DNA of 64,000 bases, taken from assembly GCA_950295325.1 (NCBI GenBank), contig OX485804.1, positions 12,090,001 to 12,154,000 of the forward strand, read 5' to 3'. A model generated the notes under the pieces. That model did no database searches. It saw only the letters and a list, made by a program, of their open reading frames with translations, and had not been told where the DNA came from. The position numbers and the translations under genes were made by a program. Origin of the DNA: Polytrichum commune. Its lineage: Eukaryota; Streptophyta; Polytrichopsida; Polytrichales; Polytrichaceae. Shown here piece after piece: positions 24,661 through 36,912 of the stretch. Position 1 is the first letter of the stretch; the number at the start of each line of letters is the position of its first letter.

Positions 24661-25093
24661 GGATTCGGGTTGTTCTTGTTCCAATCGGTAGGTTATTTAT
24701 CTACTTACGAGATGGAGAAATGTGAAATCTATGATTAATGATCGCAATCTTTGACGTCTTACACCTCATATAAGTGCACCACGCCAATCTTGTCATTGAA
24801 TCAGCTTTTGTACGCATTTCTCCACAAACCTAGCATATTTTCAGTTTATTGTCTTTTGTTGTATCATCTCTTTAAAACAATCACGATTGTTTTACTATCA
24901 ACACATAGAAGGTTGGATTTTTAGTTCATATTTTTAAATCGTAGATAACCCAATGAGGCAACATCCACATGATTGATTACATAATGACTTAGAACTCATA
25001 TTTTGAATACGAATTGACCAATCCGCTCGACTTTTGGGCTACAAACCCTCTTAAGCATTCAAAGATTCAATCACCACCACGTGTACGTGCACC

Positions 25094-25308
25094 CACTAGT
25101 CGAAAACTCTGCCAAAAAAAAACCGTAGCCAAAATCGGTTGTAGTTCTTTTGCCTAGCCTGATCTGCAGTCGTTAAACAATTGCACATTTGTTCTTTTGG
25201 TTTAGCGACTGAAATTTCAGGAATTCGGGGGCGTGTAATATACCGTTGGAAAGGTCTTGAGAATACCGATTTGGGCTGTGGTTTTTGGAACATAGTTTTC
25301 TACTGGCG
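25094..25308. mobile_element. CACTA-type MITE, copy 1
   Basis: It starts CACTAGTCGAAAACTCTGCC and ends CATAGTTTTCTACTGGCG, an imperfect inverted repeat, and shares its interior with 63704-64000 (CGTAGCCAAAATCGGTTGTA; TAGCGACTGAA; CGTGTAATATACCGTTGGAA). It is flanked by ACC on both sides (25091-25093 and 25309-25311). A CACTA terminus with a 3-bp target duplication is the CACTA/EnSpm signature. No transposase is encoded. Confidence 0.75.
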
Positions 25309-25430
25309 ACCATCAAATGTGTTTCCCGGAACATGGATGGAGGGCGAGCTTGGATTGGGCTTCTTAAAGTTTCACGATGGTCTACACCTACATCTTACGG
25401 TTGTGGATGGTGGTTTTCATTGAATGACAT

Positions 25431-25676
25431 TTGGTTGTGAATATTGATAGGTGGTGTCAACAAATGGAGGGGGTGATAAGGGAAGGCTTCAAGTCATTGC
25501 AGCTCGAAGTTAGCACAATGAGGCGTGAGTTGGGTGACGTGGGGAGCCGTGTGGACAATTTGTCAACATCCGTGAACATCCTCACAAATATGCAAGGAAT
25601 TTTGGTAGAGAAGGTGGTGGATTTCAAGCTTAAGAAACCCGGGAGGCCACATGGCATTGATGGAGGAAAGCATTAA
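25431..25676 (+). CDS. possible small coiled-coil-like frame, unidentified
   Basis: An 81-codon frame, with a second in-frame ATG at 25464, reads MEGVIREGFKSLQLEVSTMR, then RRELGDVGSRVDNLSTSVNI, and ends KLKKPGRPHGIDGGKH. Heptad-like hydrophobic spacing and a basic PGRPHG tail (AT-hook-like) give it a protein-like look. It begins about 120 bp after the CACTA-type MITE. It may be a fragment of an element-encoded protein or the last exon of a gene starting at the GC-rich island. I do not recognise it. Confidence 0.3.
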   Translation: MVVNIDRWCQQMEGVIREGFKSLQLEVSTMRRELGDVGSRVDNLSTSVNILTNMQGILVEKVVDFKLKKPGRPHGIDGGKH

Positions 25677-25922
25677 TCCCTAAAGGTTTCAACATGTCAT
25701 TGCATGGTTTGTTTGATAGTTTTGTGTAAGCTCCCCATAGTTTTTGAAGTCAATTTTCACTTGGTCTAGGAGAGTAAGACTGTTGTTAATATACCTTTTT
25801 ACAAGGAGAAAGTGGAATATAGTTCCATGTGTGGCATCTAAATCTAGGTCATTTGTACAATTACAATATCCCAATTTCTTAATTTCTTTTTTTTATGTTT
25901 CTTTAAGGTTTTTAATATCTGT

Positions 25923-26099
25923 AGCATTATTAAGCAGTGTACATTCGTTCATGTGGGCCCTAAGAATGTAACCATGGGATGCCCCAACCTAGAGCAGATT
26001 TATACTTAATCCGAGTCGCTTGCACAGGGTTGGGTTGGGTATCCCATGGTTATATTCTCAGGGCCCACATGCACAAAAGCACACCGCTTAATAATGTTA
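25923..26099. repeat. foldback element, about 67-bp arms
   Basis: 25923-25990 is the inverted match of about 26033-26099: CATTATTAAGC, CATGTGGGCCCT, AACCATGGGAT and CCAACC appear in order in one arm and as reverse complements in the other. Identity is about 85% by eye, with a spacer of about 40 bases. The fold is compatible with a foldback MITE or a young hairpin RNA locus. Confidence 0.75.
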
Positions 26100-28371
26100 T
26101 GTCAAGTGATGTAGTATCCATATAGTTTGCACATTGATACAATTTGAAATGTCACCTAAGGATAAAAAAAATCTAGGTTACTGTGATTGTTATTCAAATC
26201 AAGAGCGCCTTGCAAAGCATAATGCGTTATCCTAGTTACAGTAGATCACATTGAGACGATTAAGTCAAAAAAACTCAAACTCAAATTTGCATCTATTCTA
26301 AAAAAATCTTGTAACATTTTGCTTACCAATTTATTTGTACTAGAATCAACTTAATATTCTTGGCTAAAGTTTTGAGAATGTTATTCTAAACACTTGGTTA
26401 TAAAAAAAATCATTTATTGCCTAAACTTTGTGAATGTATGAATATTTTTGAGTGCAAAGAATATACTAAATTATGATTAAATTCCAACATGAATCATTGA
26501 CATGAATAATCCTGTAACCACTTATCTCTCTTTGGTGTAAAAAATAATTGTACTAGACCTTGTTGCCCAAGAACAAGAAGTTAATGCAAAAGTTTCATCA
26601 ACATTCAAGCTATAATTGCAAATATGCAACCTAGACGGTAACTTTAACAAACAATAAACAATTCCAACTTGTAGAAAAAGAAGAGCGCAACAACTTGCAG
26701 ATTAAGTGGAAAGGTTGAGGATTGAAAAATGCATGATGATGATCTAATGCCCAAGGATAATGATTGTGATGAATTGATGTGAGAGGAGGACAAATGTTTT
26801 AGGCAGCGTATGTGTTTGTAAATTGAGTATACTCATGATGATTGCACTCAATTGTTCATGTTACTCATAATAATTGGGTTGTTATATGCCAAATTAACAT
26901 ACAATAATTCATAATGCACACAAAGGCCTCAACCTTTGGAATGAGACAAAATGAAACCCTAACCTTATCCTGCCATTTGCTACATTTGACCGATCGCGAA
27001 GGGATCGCACACAATTGCATATACCCTTGGACTTGGATGGGCATACGGCTTATATTGAAAAAATTAAGAACCAATTTGAATGACATTTCCAAGTTTCCAA
27101 TGTTGATGGTAACAAAAGAATTTTTGCATGGGGTTTTCCATGACAAAAACTCAACCAAATCAATTTGCATAGCTATGCAACATATAATGCCCTTGTCCTT
27201 TGCTATGAGACAAAGTCAAAATGATAAACCTAACCTTAACCCACCCATAGCTCCAATAGATCCTTGACATGACTTGCTTATGAGTGAGTGGCACTCAACC
27301 AATGGGGTTTGCGTGGGTGAACATACCCGAGAAGTGTGAGATACATAGTATGCAAAATGTAAAGTGCTTTAGCCCTCAAGAAACGAAGGGGGGAAGGGGC
27401 TTAGAAAGGGTGCAAAGGGTTTCTTCTCTATCAACAATCGATGCGCAACAAAAATACATAAACAACGTGAACTTTCTGGGTGGTATGAGCATGTGGGTTT
27501 GCCCTACAAAACTTAGAAAATTGGTTATTGAGAGAACCTATTGTACTTGGAAATGTACAATGATGAAGGCACAAGGTTGGTGAGACTGCAAGTTGCATAC
27601 TATCTATTAACGATATGTGGGTTAATAAAAATTTCCAAGCTTTAAAAAAAAGGTATAGCAACACGTAATTCCAAATGGTAAACCACAGTAATAAATGTGG
27701 AAAGTGTACGCTTTTTGTCTAGGTAGCGTGGGTTTCCATTTGGAGTTACACATTGTTATAACATTTCACTGAGAACTGTATCATTCTTTACCCAAATAGC
27801 ATAAGTTAGTGTAGTTAGTATGCACACTGAAGAATGTAAAATATGTTAGTTGGTAAACTACGATAATGTCAGTAAAAATACATATGGTAATCCACACTAA
27901 TTAGTGTACCTAGTCATTATACAGTAACCCTAGGGGTTGGTCGAACCCTAACCCACCAATCGCGACACCCGACCCGACCCGACCCGACCGGGCACCCGAC
28001 CCGCTATTTAGGTGGACACAAACTAACTGCGACAAACAATAACTTGAATTTTATTTTGTCCCGTTCTTTGAAACGAAATCGAGTCGGTGAAGTATGAAAT
28101 TGATTTGGAGGCAAATTCCACCGCCACGCAGCCGTCAGCGGAATTTCTTAACCGTATGAAGAGTATCCTGTAGAGGCAAGGAGTGGGCGTGTTCGACGAC
28201 CAGCGATGCTCCTTCGACCCCGACATTGGAGTCGAGCATCCGCAGCTCCGGAGTTGAGAGAGAACAGAGTCCCTCCACTTTGCAAAGTTTCGATCAAGCT
28301 CACGAGGAACAGAAGAGAACAGACAGGAGAGAAAGAGAGAAGAAATATATATTTGTAAACAGATTAAGATC
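26100..28371. other. spacer upstream of the zinc-finger gene
   Basis: No gene is recognised. 26930-26975 and 27200-27245 share (A/C)TATGAGACAAA and AACCTTAACC-type blocks and look like a local duplication. The last 350 bp should hold the promoter and leader of the gene at 28372. Confidence 0.4.
27966..28003. repeat. (CCGAC)n short tandem repeat
   Basis: Four to five CCGAC-type units and a variant lie in a sharply GC-rich patch within AT-rich DNA. GGGTCGG runs of this kind are often seen inside plant hAT-type miniature elements, but no ends were found here. Confidence 0.75.
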
Positions 28372-31300
28372 ATGGAAGCAGACGGAGCAGCAGGCACCAG
28401 CACGCCACCGGCTGCATCCTCACCGGCTCCCTCGGTAACGCCAAACGGATCGACTCCCGGCACTCCAGAGACTTCCAGCACCTTAACGCAGAAGGAAATC
28501 CTGCGAGAACGGTACCTCAAAGGCGTGAAGAAACGCAAGTGTGCTGTGTGTGGCAATACCGCAAGAGCCAGGTAAAAGCCAACCCTAATGTGACTAGTAT
28601 AGTTCTTGAAATTTGGGTCATGCAATTTGGTAGTGAAGTCGTTCTTTAGAGTTTATCCTTCATCTCAATGGGACTTTTCGTCGGGAGTTCGTCCCTTGTG
28701 ATTTTTCATCGATTGTTCTGCATACAATGTCAATCATCTCTTTCCGCTTGTGATGGTGTATGCTCGGAGATAGTGTTGAATTTGAATGAAGAGCAACAAC
28801 CTATTTCGGTTTGATTCATAGAGGGTCAAACTCGCTTTAGCGCCTCTTGGCATGCCAAAATGACTTTGATCCTTAATGAACCAATATAATATGTTCTTTG
28901 TCCAAACTCCACACTACCTCCAAGCATGCAGTGTAATCTTACCAAATATGGAATGTGTTGTATGTAAAACAGCCAACTCCTGACCAAAAGTCATGTTGAG
29001 TTATAGGATAACTCTATTTATGTCCTTGCCCTTGCCCTTGCCTCTGGGTTCTCAAACGAAATGTTAATGTATCCTTACGTAATTCTTCTATGGCCCTGGA
29101 GCTTCTATGAATTTAAGTGATGCCAATGGAGCAAGCTAGAAGCCTTGCGTACCACTTACTTCGATTGACGGGGGAGATCAAGGTGTTTTTTCATGTGCAT
29201 AGATGTCGTTCATGGTTCCTGAATTAGTGGTTGATAATCAAAAAAAATTCAAATACGTCAGTCAAGGTGAATGGAATTGTAGTTCTTTTTGGTGTCATTT
29301 TATTGTGTTTTGGTTTTTGATTTTGCTGTCATGTGCTACCTTATGAGTTTACCAACTGTATATGGAAAATTCAGTGCTCCATGTTGGCTACTTTTCTTTA
29401 GAATGTGGAGGATTTAGTCCTTTGTCAAATCCTCTTTCCTGAGTGGAACATTCTTGTATAGGATGTTTTGTGACAGAGTATCTTTGGTGCAGTTTATCTC
29501 TGGCTTTCTTGACTTCTACGTATGCTCATATACTCAATCCTAATTTACTCAAATTGTAAATATGGATCAGAAGCCATACTAGATTGTAGTCATTCTTGAG
29601 GGAACTTTGTTGTCATTGAATCTTTTATCGTGGCAAGGGGAGTACAACACTTGAGAGTATTTATCAATTTGCAAAGGAGTTGTGAAGATAAGAGTCAGAC
29701 TTTCTTGTCTATCATCTGATTTATAAACTACTCAAATTAGAGCTTCTATAGAGCTTCTATGTTTGGCATGTAGGGCTTACAATTGCAAAGTTTGTGAATA
29801 ACAAAGCATTTGTCTCTATTATGTCCAGTGGCCTCTTGACATTTTGCTGAAGCTCAAATGCATGTAGCTCAAGGTGTCGTTATCTTTCCTTCTCTCTGTT
29901 ATGCAGGTGCCCCTTCAGATCATGCAAGACTTGCTGCTTAAAAGCAAAAAACGTGTGTGAAATTCATGGTAAGTTGATCTGTGGAAACCTTTCCATTTTA
30001 GAAGGTTATGTTTTCTACAAAGTTCATAGGCCATATCTAGGTATCTAATATTCTGGTCACATATGGGCTATCTGTTCAATAAGTCGGTGATGATGCTGAC
30101 AGTTGCCTTTCTTTGCAGCAAATAAACCTAAACAGCAACAGCAAGCACCAAGCCCACCAGTTCTGGATCATAACGATCCTCACTGGGCTGCAGCTGTGAA
30201 CGCCATGTAAGTAACTAAATGTCAAACCTGGTAACGTGTTCCTACTTTCACCTGGCATGCAAAGCTTGAGTGTAGCTTTCCTAGATGTAATTGTTGGTCC
30301 TCTGAAATTTTGCCATCAGTAATATCCAACTTCTGTGACTAGCTTTGGCTTGCAGGATACTTGGCCGGGGTTTAAAATTTTCCTTTGTAGGTTTCAGGTA
30401 GTGTGACTTGTTAAAGCTTTGATCTTACTGGAGAGTGTGTCTCTTGCTTATTTAACTTTTGCAGGCCTTATGGACCTGCATATGTAAGACCCCCTTACAT
30501 GACACAAGCTGCATTTCATGCTGCCCAAGCTGGAATGGGTCAATACAGAGTTGGATTTGTAGCTCCCCAATCGCGACCTTCTGCCCCTGGACACTCCTAC
30601 ATGCCACAGAATGCACGTCCTTATATAGCATCCCCAGCCACTTTGGAGCAGCAGGAGCTGCAGAGATTGAGAAATTTCAGAGCTGCTCAGCAAGCAGCTC
30701 TTCGGGTATGGGGGATATCCTGTTTATCCTCTGCTTATAACTCTTTTTCTGTGTTCTCTGTTTCACTTCTTGTTAATGGGGTTTCAGTTGGAGAGGCCTT
30801 GGAGAGGATGTTGTTTGGAAATTGAAAAACTGTACTAAAGTGTATTCTATTTCATGGCATGAACCTGTGCATTCAGTATGTGATTAGACTTTATGAATGC
30901 GTTAATAGCTTAACACAAGATCTCTTTCGTCCAGTCTGGCATGTTGGACTGTTGGTGCTTTTAAGTGTATCTAGGCTGGAACAAGCAGTGAAAGGTAGAT
31001 TGTTGAAGCTGTAGTGGAAAACCAATGATTTTCTGTAATTTCTTGAAGTTGGGGAAACAGGGATTTTTGTGGTTACTTGAATTGAAATGTACTGACAAGT
31101 GCTTGAAAATGACTAAAAAGTTTATACCCATGAAATAAGAGAAAGTGACTATTCTGAACTTTACTAGTTTTCTGTCTCAAAATTTGTGAATGATATAGTT
31201 CACTGTCCAATTAACAGGAAGCTCAAATTTCCAGCATATGGAGGACGCAAAAAATGCGGGAGTTTGTTGATGCTGAAGTTGCCAATGAAGATGAAGCTTT

Positions 31301-32840
31301 TGATCGTTACATGTTTAATATGGCACTTCTGGAGGAGGTTTTCATCCCAAAGACACTGGTGCCATCAGGGCTTTCTGCACATGGTGAGCTTTGTATTGGT
31401 GATGGTGAGTCAGCAGCTGACGCCGACGAAAATGATATTTCAGATTCTTTGATAATTGTTGATGGATTGCACGTACTAAGGGGAACAGATGTGACTCGGA
31501 AGGAGGCAAGCCGATCACGCCTGAAAAGTATTGTTGGGAGAGGTTCACGGTTTAAGAGAGGGCAACAAGAAGTTGAGGAATTTGTGGAGGAAGAGGAATA
31601 CTATCAGGTACATTTCTGTGCCATCGTGCATTGAGCATGGTGCGAAGATTGCTGTAAGTCTATTCTGTTGGGCTACCAATGAAAGGGCTAGAGTTACACC
31701 ACCTGATATCTTGTTAGAGATTCTGTGTACAGTAAAGAAGAGCTGAAGTGCTGGTTTAGAGTCCATAACTTCATACCTAGAATCCTAAATGACTGCCAAT
31801 TTTCAATCCCTTGAATAAATATCTGTTTTATCAGAGATCCTTTGGCATTTTTTTTCTTAACATTCTCATTTGTCAAATTGTTAATTTGTTAAATCTTCTT
31901 AGTTCTAAATGTGTCCTGTTGGTAGAACTGGAGTCTTGTATTAAATTTACTACTCTCTTTGGAGCCTCTGCCTTGTGAGTGTTTAAAACAATTGTTAAGG
32001 CTTTATTGGTCTCCTAGAAAGAGCCTTCTTAGCAAAGATATAGCATCTATTTTGGGAATGCAAGATCAGGGGCTTCAAAAGGAAGTTCTTTTGAAGTTCA
32101 AGTTGATGACTATAATCATGAGAGCTTGTTGCTGAAGCTTTTGTTTGTTGATTCCACAGGCACCAATACTGGGACGCCGATGGGACTTAAAGCGACTCAA
32201 GACACAGACAAAGGAGGGGAAAGATTGCCTCAAGCGAATCGAGCTTTTTGAAACACTTCTCCAGAAAACTAACCAGATTCATAGTAAGGCTGATATAGAT
32301 TCTTGTGCTGAGATGTATAGGCAGAATTTTGGGAGAGGACTCGATGTACTTCTACCTCACCTCTCTGGGAAAATTCAGAATCTGCTGGATGCACAGGTCC
32401 GTAGAGACACTGAATCTACAACAGCCTCCTCCGGGTTGCAAAGTGAAGCTCTTGGCAAGGAAGCATCAACATCAGGGAATTCACAAGCCATGCTCAATGA
32501 AGCTGATCAAACCAAGAATAGAGAAACTGTCCCTGAGGAATCTGCAAGATCAATAAACCCTAGCACAGAGGTTGAGGCCAAGCACTTGCAAGACCAAGCA
32601 AGAAATACTTCTGGTATGGATCAAGTGCAAGCCAGTAGTCCTGAAGGCAAAACAGGTAACTCCATGGCAGGAGACACAACCCACAGCAGATCAAAAATTG
32701 AGGTAGCTGCAGACTGGTCTCGTTTGCACCATGGCTTTCTTGCTGGTCGTGGATGGTGGAAAGTTGAGGTGGATGAGCAGAGTGCCCAAACTGTATGTCA
32801 ACACCTTCTAATTTCAGACCAAGCAGTACAAATTCTATGA
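28372..32840 (+). CDS. plant protein with SHI/STY-type RING-like zinc finger, function unknown
   Basis: Six GT-AG exons (28372-28571, 29907-29968, 30119-30206, 30465-30705, 31218-31607, 32160-32840) join in frame to 553 aa. Residues 57-87 fit C-x2-C-x7-C-x4-C-x2-CC-x6-C-x2-H (CAVCGNTARARC, SCKTCC, CEIH), the exact spacing of the RING-like finger of SHI/STY/SRS transcription factors, but no IGGH domain is visible. A Pro/Gln-rich part follows, then a conserved-looking EDEAFDRYMFNMALLEEVF (about 221-239), an acidic stretch, and a segment around KADIDSCAEMYRQNFGRGLD. I recall a plant family of unknown function with this layout. The start is the first ATG of a GA-rich leader. The role is probably nuclear, by inference from the finger only. 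Confidence 0.85.
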
Positions 32841-35414
32841 CCCTCCTCAAAGTGTTGTTTTGCTAAAATCGTTTCTGTACATGAAGTGTGGGAAACATTA
32901 TCCCTTTACAATGTCGCATTCATCTTCTGTCCAAAACATAGACCTGGGTGATTAAACGTCCGGCATGAGATCCAAAACTTGGAATGGCAGATCTCCAGAG
33001 GTTATCCGTACTGCAGGGTAAAAGTCCCTGATGGATGGGAGCAGGAATTCTAGCCAAGAGTGCTATAGTAGCTTGATTGGATATTCTTTGGGTTGTGATG
33101 TCAATGATCTGTCCTCCCGGCCCTTTGTCATCAAGAGACGAGGCCAGTAGATATAGTACAGGTTTTGGCAATCTTTGTAGGCCATTTCTGCGTTTTAAAA
33201 AAGGCAGATGAAGCAGCAGATCACAATGTATGATAGATTTAATATCAACGACTTGGAATTATCTGTTCTATTGTAGTCCTGGAAGGGCTTTCACTTGGTC
33301 CAAACAGAGATGCAAAGGCAAGGCTGAGGCCACTCTCATTGCTTTTTAATTCTTACCACAATTCAATCTCCGACTTGAAGTTTTTCTTGACAATGCCCTT
33401 GTTTCATTGAAAGTATTGAAGTTTACATTTATCCAGTGCGTGTTGTTTGAACATATTGTCTGTTGAGGGTTTTTTTAAATCTTTTTATGGAAAGTATTCA
33501 AGGCATAGCTACATGTCTTGCAATCTGTAGGCAACTTAATCTTGCAGATATGCTTTGGTGCTCTTGCTTAAACATGTGAGTTTGGTATTACGAGGATTGT
33601 GATTGTGTCTGGGTTATTTTTTGGATGCAAATCGTGCCCAATGAAGGGCTTGTTGTGCTTCTTTTTCTGTGTATGGGTGGGCATATCCGTGTCCTTGCCA
33701 TTTGTATTGGAATGTTGTGCCTATTGATCCAAAAATTCTATCTTGGGGAAATGGGGAGCATAATTGTTTAAGTGTGGTGGGACATGTTTACTGGTGATGA
33801 AAAGTAAGAGTGTGTGATTTGGTGGGAGTCTATGAGTTGTTCAAGGATGGCCTTTGGAAGCGTGTATTGTGAAAATTTTAGGGGATCCTTTTTGGAAGTT
33901 CTATATTTATATCATTGATATAACCATGCAACTTCCATTTCAATTGATTGGGTGGGGGGCTCGAGATGTTGGGGTTTTTCTAAAGTTGTTTGGTATTGTT
34001 CCCATAGCCATTTTAGTCTTTGTTTGGAAGTGGTGATCAAGTGGTGGCCACTGTTATTGTATATGTGGGATACTCCGTGTTGGGTTTGAATAGTGTTTTG
34101 TGTGTAGGCGATATCATTTTTTGGGTTGCATATATTGGTGTGAATGTGGCATAGAGGTATGATTCGCGGTGGGGATATATATCAGGTGTCTTTCATTTGT
34201 TCTTGATTGAAGATTGTTTGTAGTATGGCAGTGAAATGTTGGTGTTGTTTCCGTGTGTAGTATTGTGTTAAGAGTAGGATATTATGGTTTATGGCGTTTT
34301 GGTTGTTTCAAGGAAACAAACCTCTTTGGGGCAACCATTTGTTATAAGTTGCCTCATCTGGGATTGACCATTGGCATAGGTAGGATGTGATTTTTTTTGT
34401 GACTTTGTATTTATCTTTGTATGTACTTGAGCAGTCATTAAGTATGATGTGTATTGGGAAGTGTGTGGGGTCCTTTAAGATGTGAGGGGGTGGTTTTGGG
34501 TATTCTAGCGGTGGTGGGGGTAGAGGGTGTATATTATGCTCTCGCGGTCTTGTGTGTATGCTATGGTTTTGTAATGTGGTATTCGTTTTTTAAGGTGTTT
34601 GGTGTGGTGTACGTTAAGCATATATTTGGACATTAGTCGTGACATGAGGTTTCACAGAAGAGTGTTCAGACGTGGTCTAATGTAAGTTTATTTTATTTTC
34701 GTGGGTGAGCTATAGTGTGTTTAAATTCATCATTTGTCATTAGGTGTGTACCATTGGGGTGTTTTCTGGTTTAATTTCAGTTATGTTGTGTAATAAAAGT
34801 TTGTGTAGATGTTTCAAGGATAGTGTGGGGGTTATTGTTGGTATATTCTTTGCTTGCGACATCCATTGTGTTTCCAGTGGTGTGGGGAGGAGGGAGAATT
34901 TGTCCATTGTGATTCTGAGATGAGTTCCGCTACTTGTTTTAAGTAGGAATAAGGTTCTTGTGATTGGTGATCTTATACAGTCGTGATGTGATATACGCGT
35001 TAAGTTTTGTGCACCTCTATGTTTGGCGAGTATGTGTTTGACTAATCTGTTGTATATCCTTCATAGTCTACCTTTGTTATTTAAGACGTTAATGAGTTGT
35101 TCTCCTATGCATGTGATGTATACATTTTTGAATGAAAATGCTTCTGTGCCAAACATTGAATGAAAAATTATTTGTATTTGTTGAAGTGTGCTATTTTTGT
35201 TTGAGTACATGTATATTGTGTTGGTTGTTTAGTATATTGGTTTTATGGCATATCGATTGTAGGTATGTATCTTCTTTTATGCCATTGGAGATAAGTATGG
35301 TGATAAAGACCTCTACTATAGTAGTGATATTTAAAAATACCCATTTATTTTGTTTTTATTTTTGTTTGGGTTTTAAATTGCTTGTTGGTAATAGTGTCGA
35401 GGTGTTGGTCTTGA
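32841..35414. other. 3' flank of zinc-finger gene, then possible decayed LINE ORF2
   Basis: The first several hundred bases should be the 3' UTR of the upstream gene. From about 33780 to 35414 the plus strand is rich in G and T, so the minus strand is rich in A and C, the same bias as the LINE-like frame at 35415-36580. Minus-strand translation gives short protein-like pieces broken by many stops (for example KHLKKRIPHYKTIAYTQD near 34600). It may be what is left of the endonuclease/reverse transcriptase frame. I cannot show this. Confidence 0.3.
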
Positions 35415-36580
35415 TTAATTTATCGCCATTAAATCTTTTTTATTGCTAAATGAGTAGTATTTTTTGTCGAGCATGTCCGTAAATTTGAGGACTGCCATGG
35501 TTTTGCTGAGGGCTTGACTTAGGGTGGTCATTTCTTTCTTCAAAGCCTTAGCTACTTTGTTTGTTGCATACGTGACAAAGTTCTTGGCTTGGCTTGTGAG
35601 ACGTGTTTCCATTGTTTGCATTTCATTACGAACTATGGTAGTGCCTTTGGCGACAACTTCTTCTATTATTTTGTTTATATTTTTTTTCACGAGACTGTTG
35701 GATGGGGCATTCTCCATTGCTTCTACGATGTCGGCTAAGGTTGTGTTGATGTTGTTGAACCCTAGTCATGTAAGGTCCTCCACCAAGAGTTTGGATATAC
35801 TATCCAAACTCTTTGGATGAGGAGAAAACTCGACATACTTATTGCAAATTTTGTGATTTTTTAAATTTTTTTTGTATACCACTGCACTTAAGCATTGAAA
35901 ATTACATACTCTGGTGAGTTTGTTTTTTTCATCACTTTTGAAGTAAATATTTAGGACATTTTTTTCCCCCATGTATGTTTTTATTTCTGTTTCGAGATTT
36001 TTTTTTTGTTTCAACCTATTGAGGTTCTTTGCAATGAGAATAAGTGCATTTTTTTTTGCTAAGTCACCACCCGTAGGTATTCCCACTGTGACAATAATGC
36101 ATTCATGTCCAAAGGTTATTTTATTTTTCCTAATATTTAATGTCTGCTCTGGACTAGTGACAACTATCCATACATAGTTGTAACTTTCTTCCTTTCTTAC
36201 GTGTATGATTTCGAAGTTGTGGCCTCTTTTAAACCCTTCGTCCACAACTTCCTCATACATCGTATACCAAGGCTCATTTTTTATGCTGTTACTAGTAATT
36301 TTTATAGACAACATTTCACTAGAGGCTATGGTGTCATAGGATTTGCAAATTTTTCCTCTATGCATTTTATTATCCGGAAGCTGAATGCTAAAAGGCCTCA
36401 ATCCTTGTAGGAGGGATATTCCATCCTCTTGCACATTTTTTAGATGAATTTTCGTATGCCCTGACCATTGTTTCCCTCTATGTGTGCACATTATGGCTAT
36501 AGGATCACTGATTTCATCTCCAAGAGAGATTTTCATCTTATCCAATTTCTTGGTGATTTTGTGAAGTGCTTCTTCTTAGC
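35415..36580 (-). pseudogene. LINE ORF1-like protein with one internal stop
   Basis: The minus frame from 36545 to 35415 is open for about 376 codons except for one TGA at 35766-35768; a TAA closes it upstream near 36580. First ATG at 36536. Segments: GDEISDPIAIMCTHRGKQWS; WYTMYEEVVDEGFKRGHNFE and YNYVWIVVTSPEQTLNI, then LILIAKNLNRLKQKKNLETE and KNVLNIYFKSDEKNKL, two alpha-beta pieces that could be RRM-like; FSPHPKSLD; and, after the stop, a helical tail (TTLADIVEAMENAP, SQAKNFVTYATNKVAKALKK). I believe similar proteins are repeated in seed-free plant genomes, which fits a retroelement ORF1, but the family is not certain. Codon bias is strongly A-rich, unlike the host genes. Confidence 0.5.
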
Positions 36581-36895
36581 TCATAATAATTTTATCAAGG
36601 TTAAAGAAGAAAGCAACATAGTAATCCATCGCAAAACCATCATATATTTTTATATCTATGTGCCTCCTTTAGTGCAACGTTGTGGATCTAAGCTTACAAT
36701 CGTAGTTGTGCAGCGTGGTCATTCAAAAGATGAAGTTTAGGCGTGAGTCTGGGAGGGTTTTATTTTGTGGTCGTTTGTCGTTGGATGTTGTGGGTGACCC
36801 TTTGGGTCTCGAGGAGGTGGGTGGCTAGGAGAAGGGAGGATTGGGGAGCAACACAAGGTGCTATTTCGACGACCTTTCTCTCCCTCCCTTACCTC

Positions 36896-36912
36896 GGGGG
36901 GGGGGGGGGGGG
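36896..36912. repeat. 17-base G tract
   Basis: Seventeen consecutive G on the plus strand; an 11-base C tract follows at 37225-37235. Confidence 0.85.
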
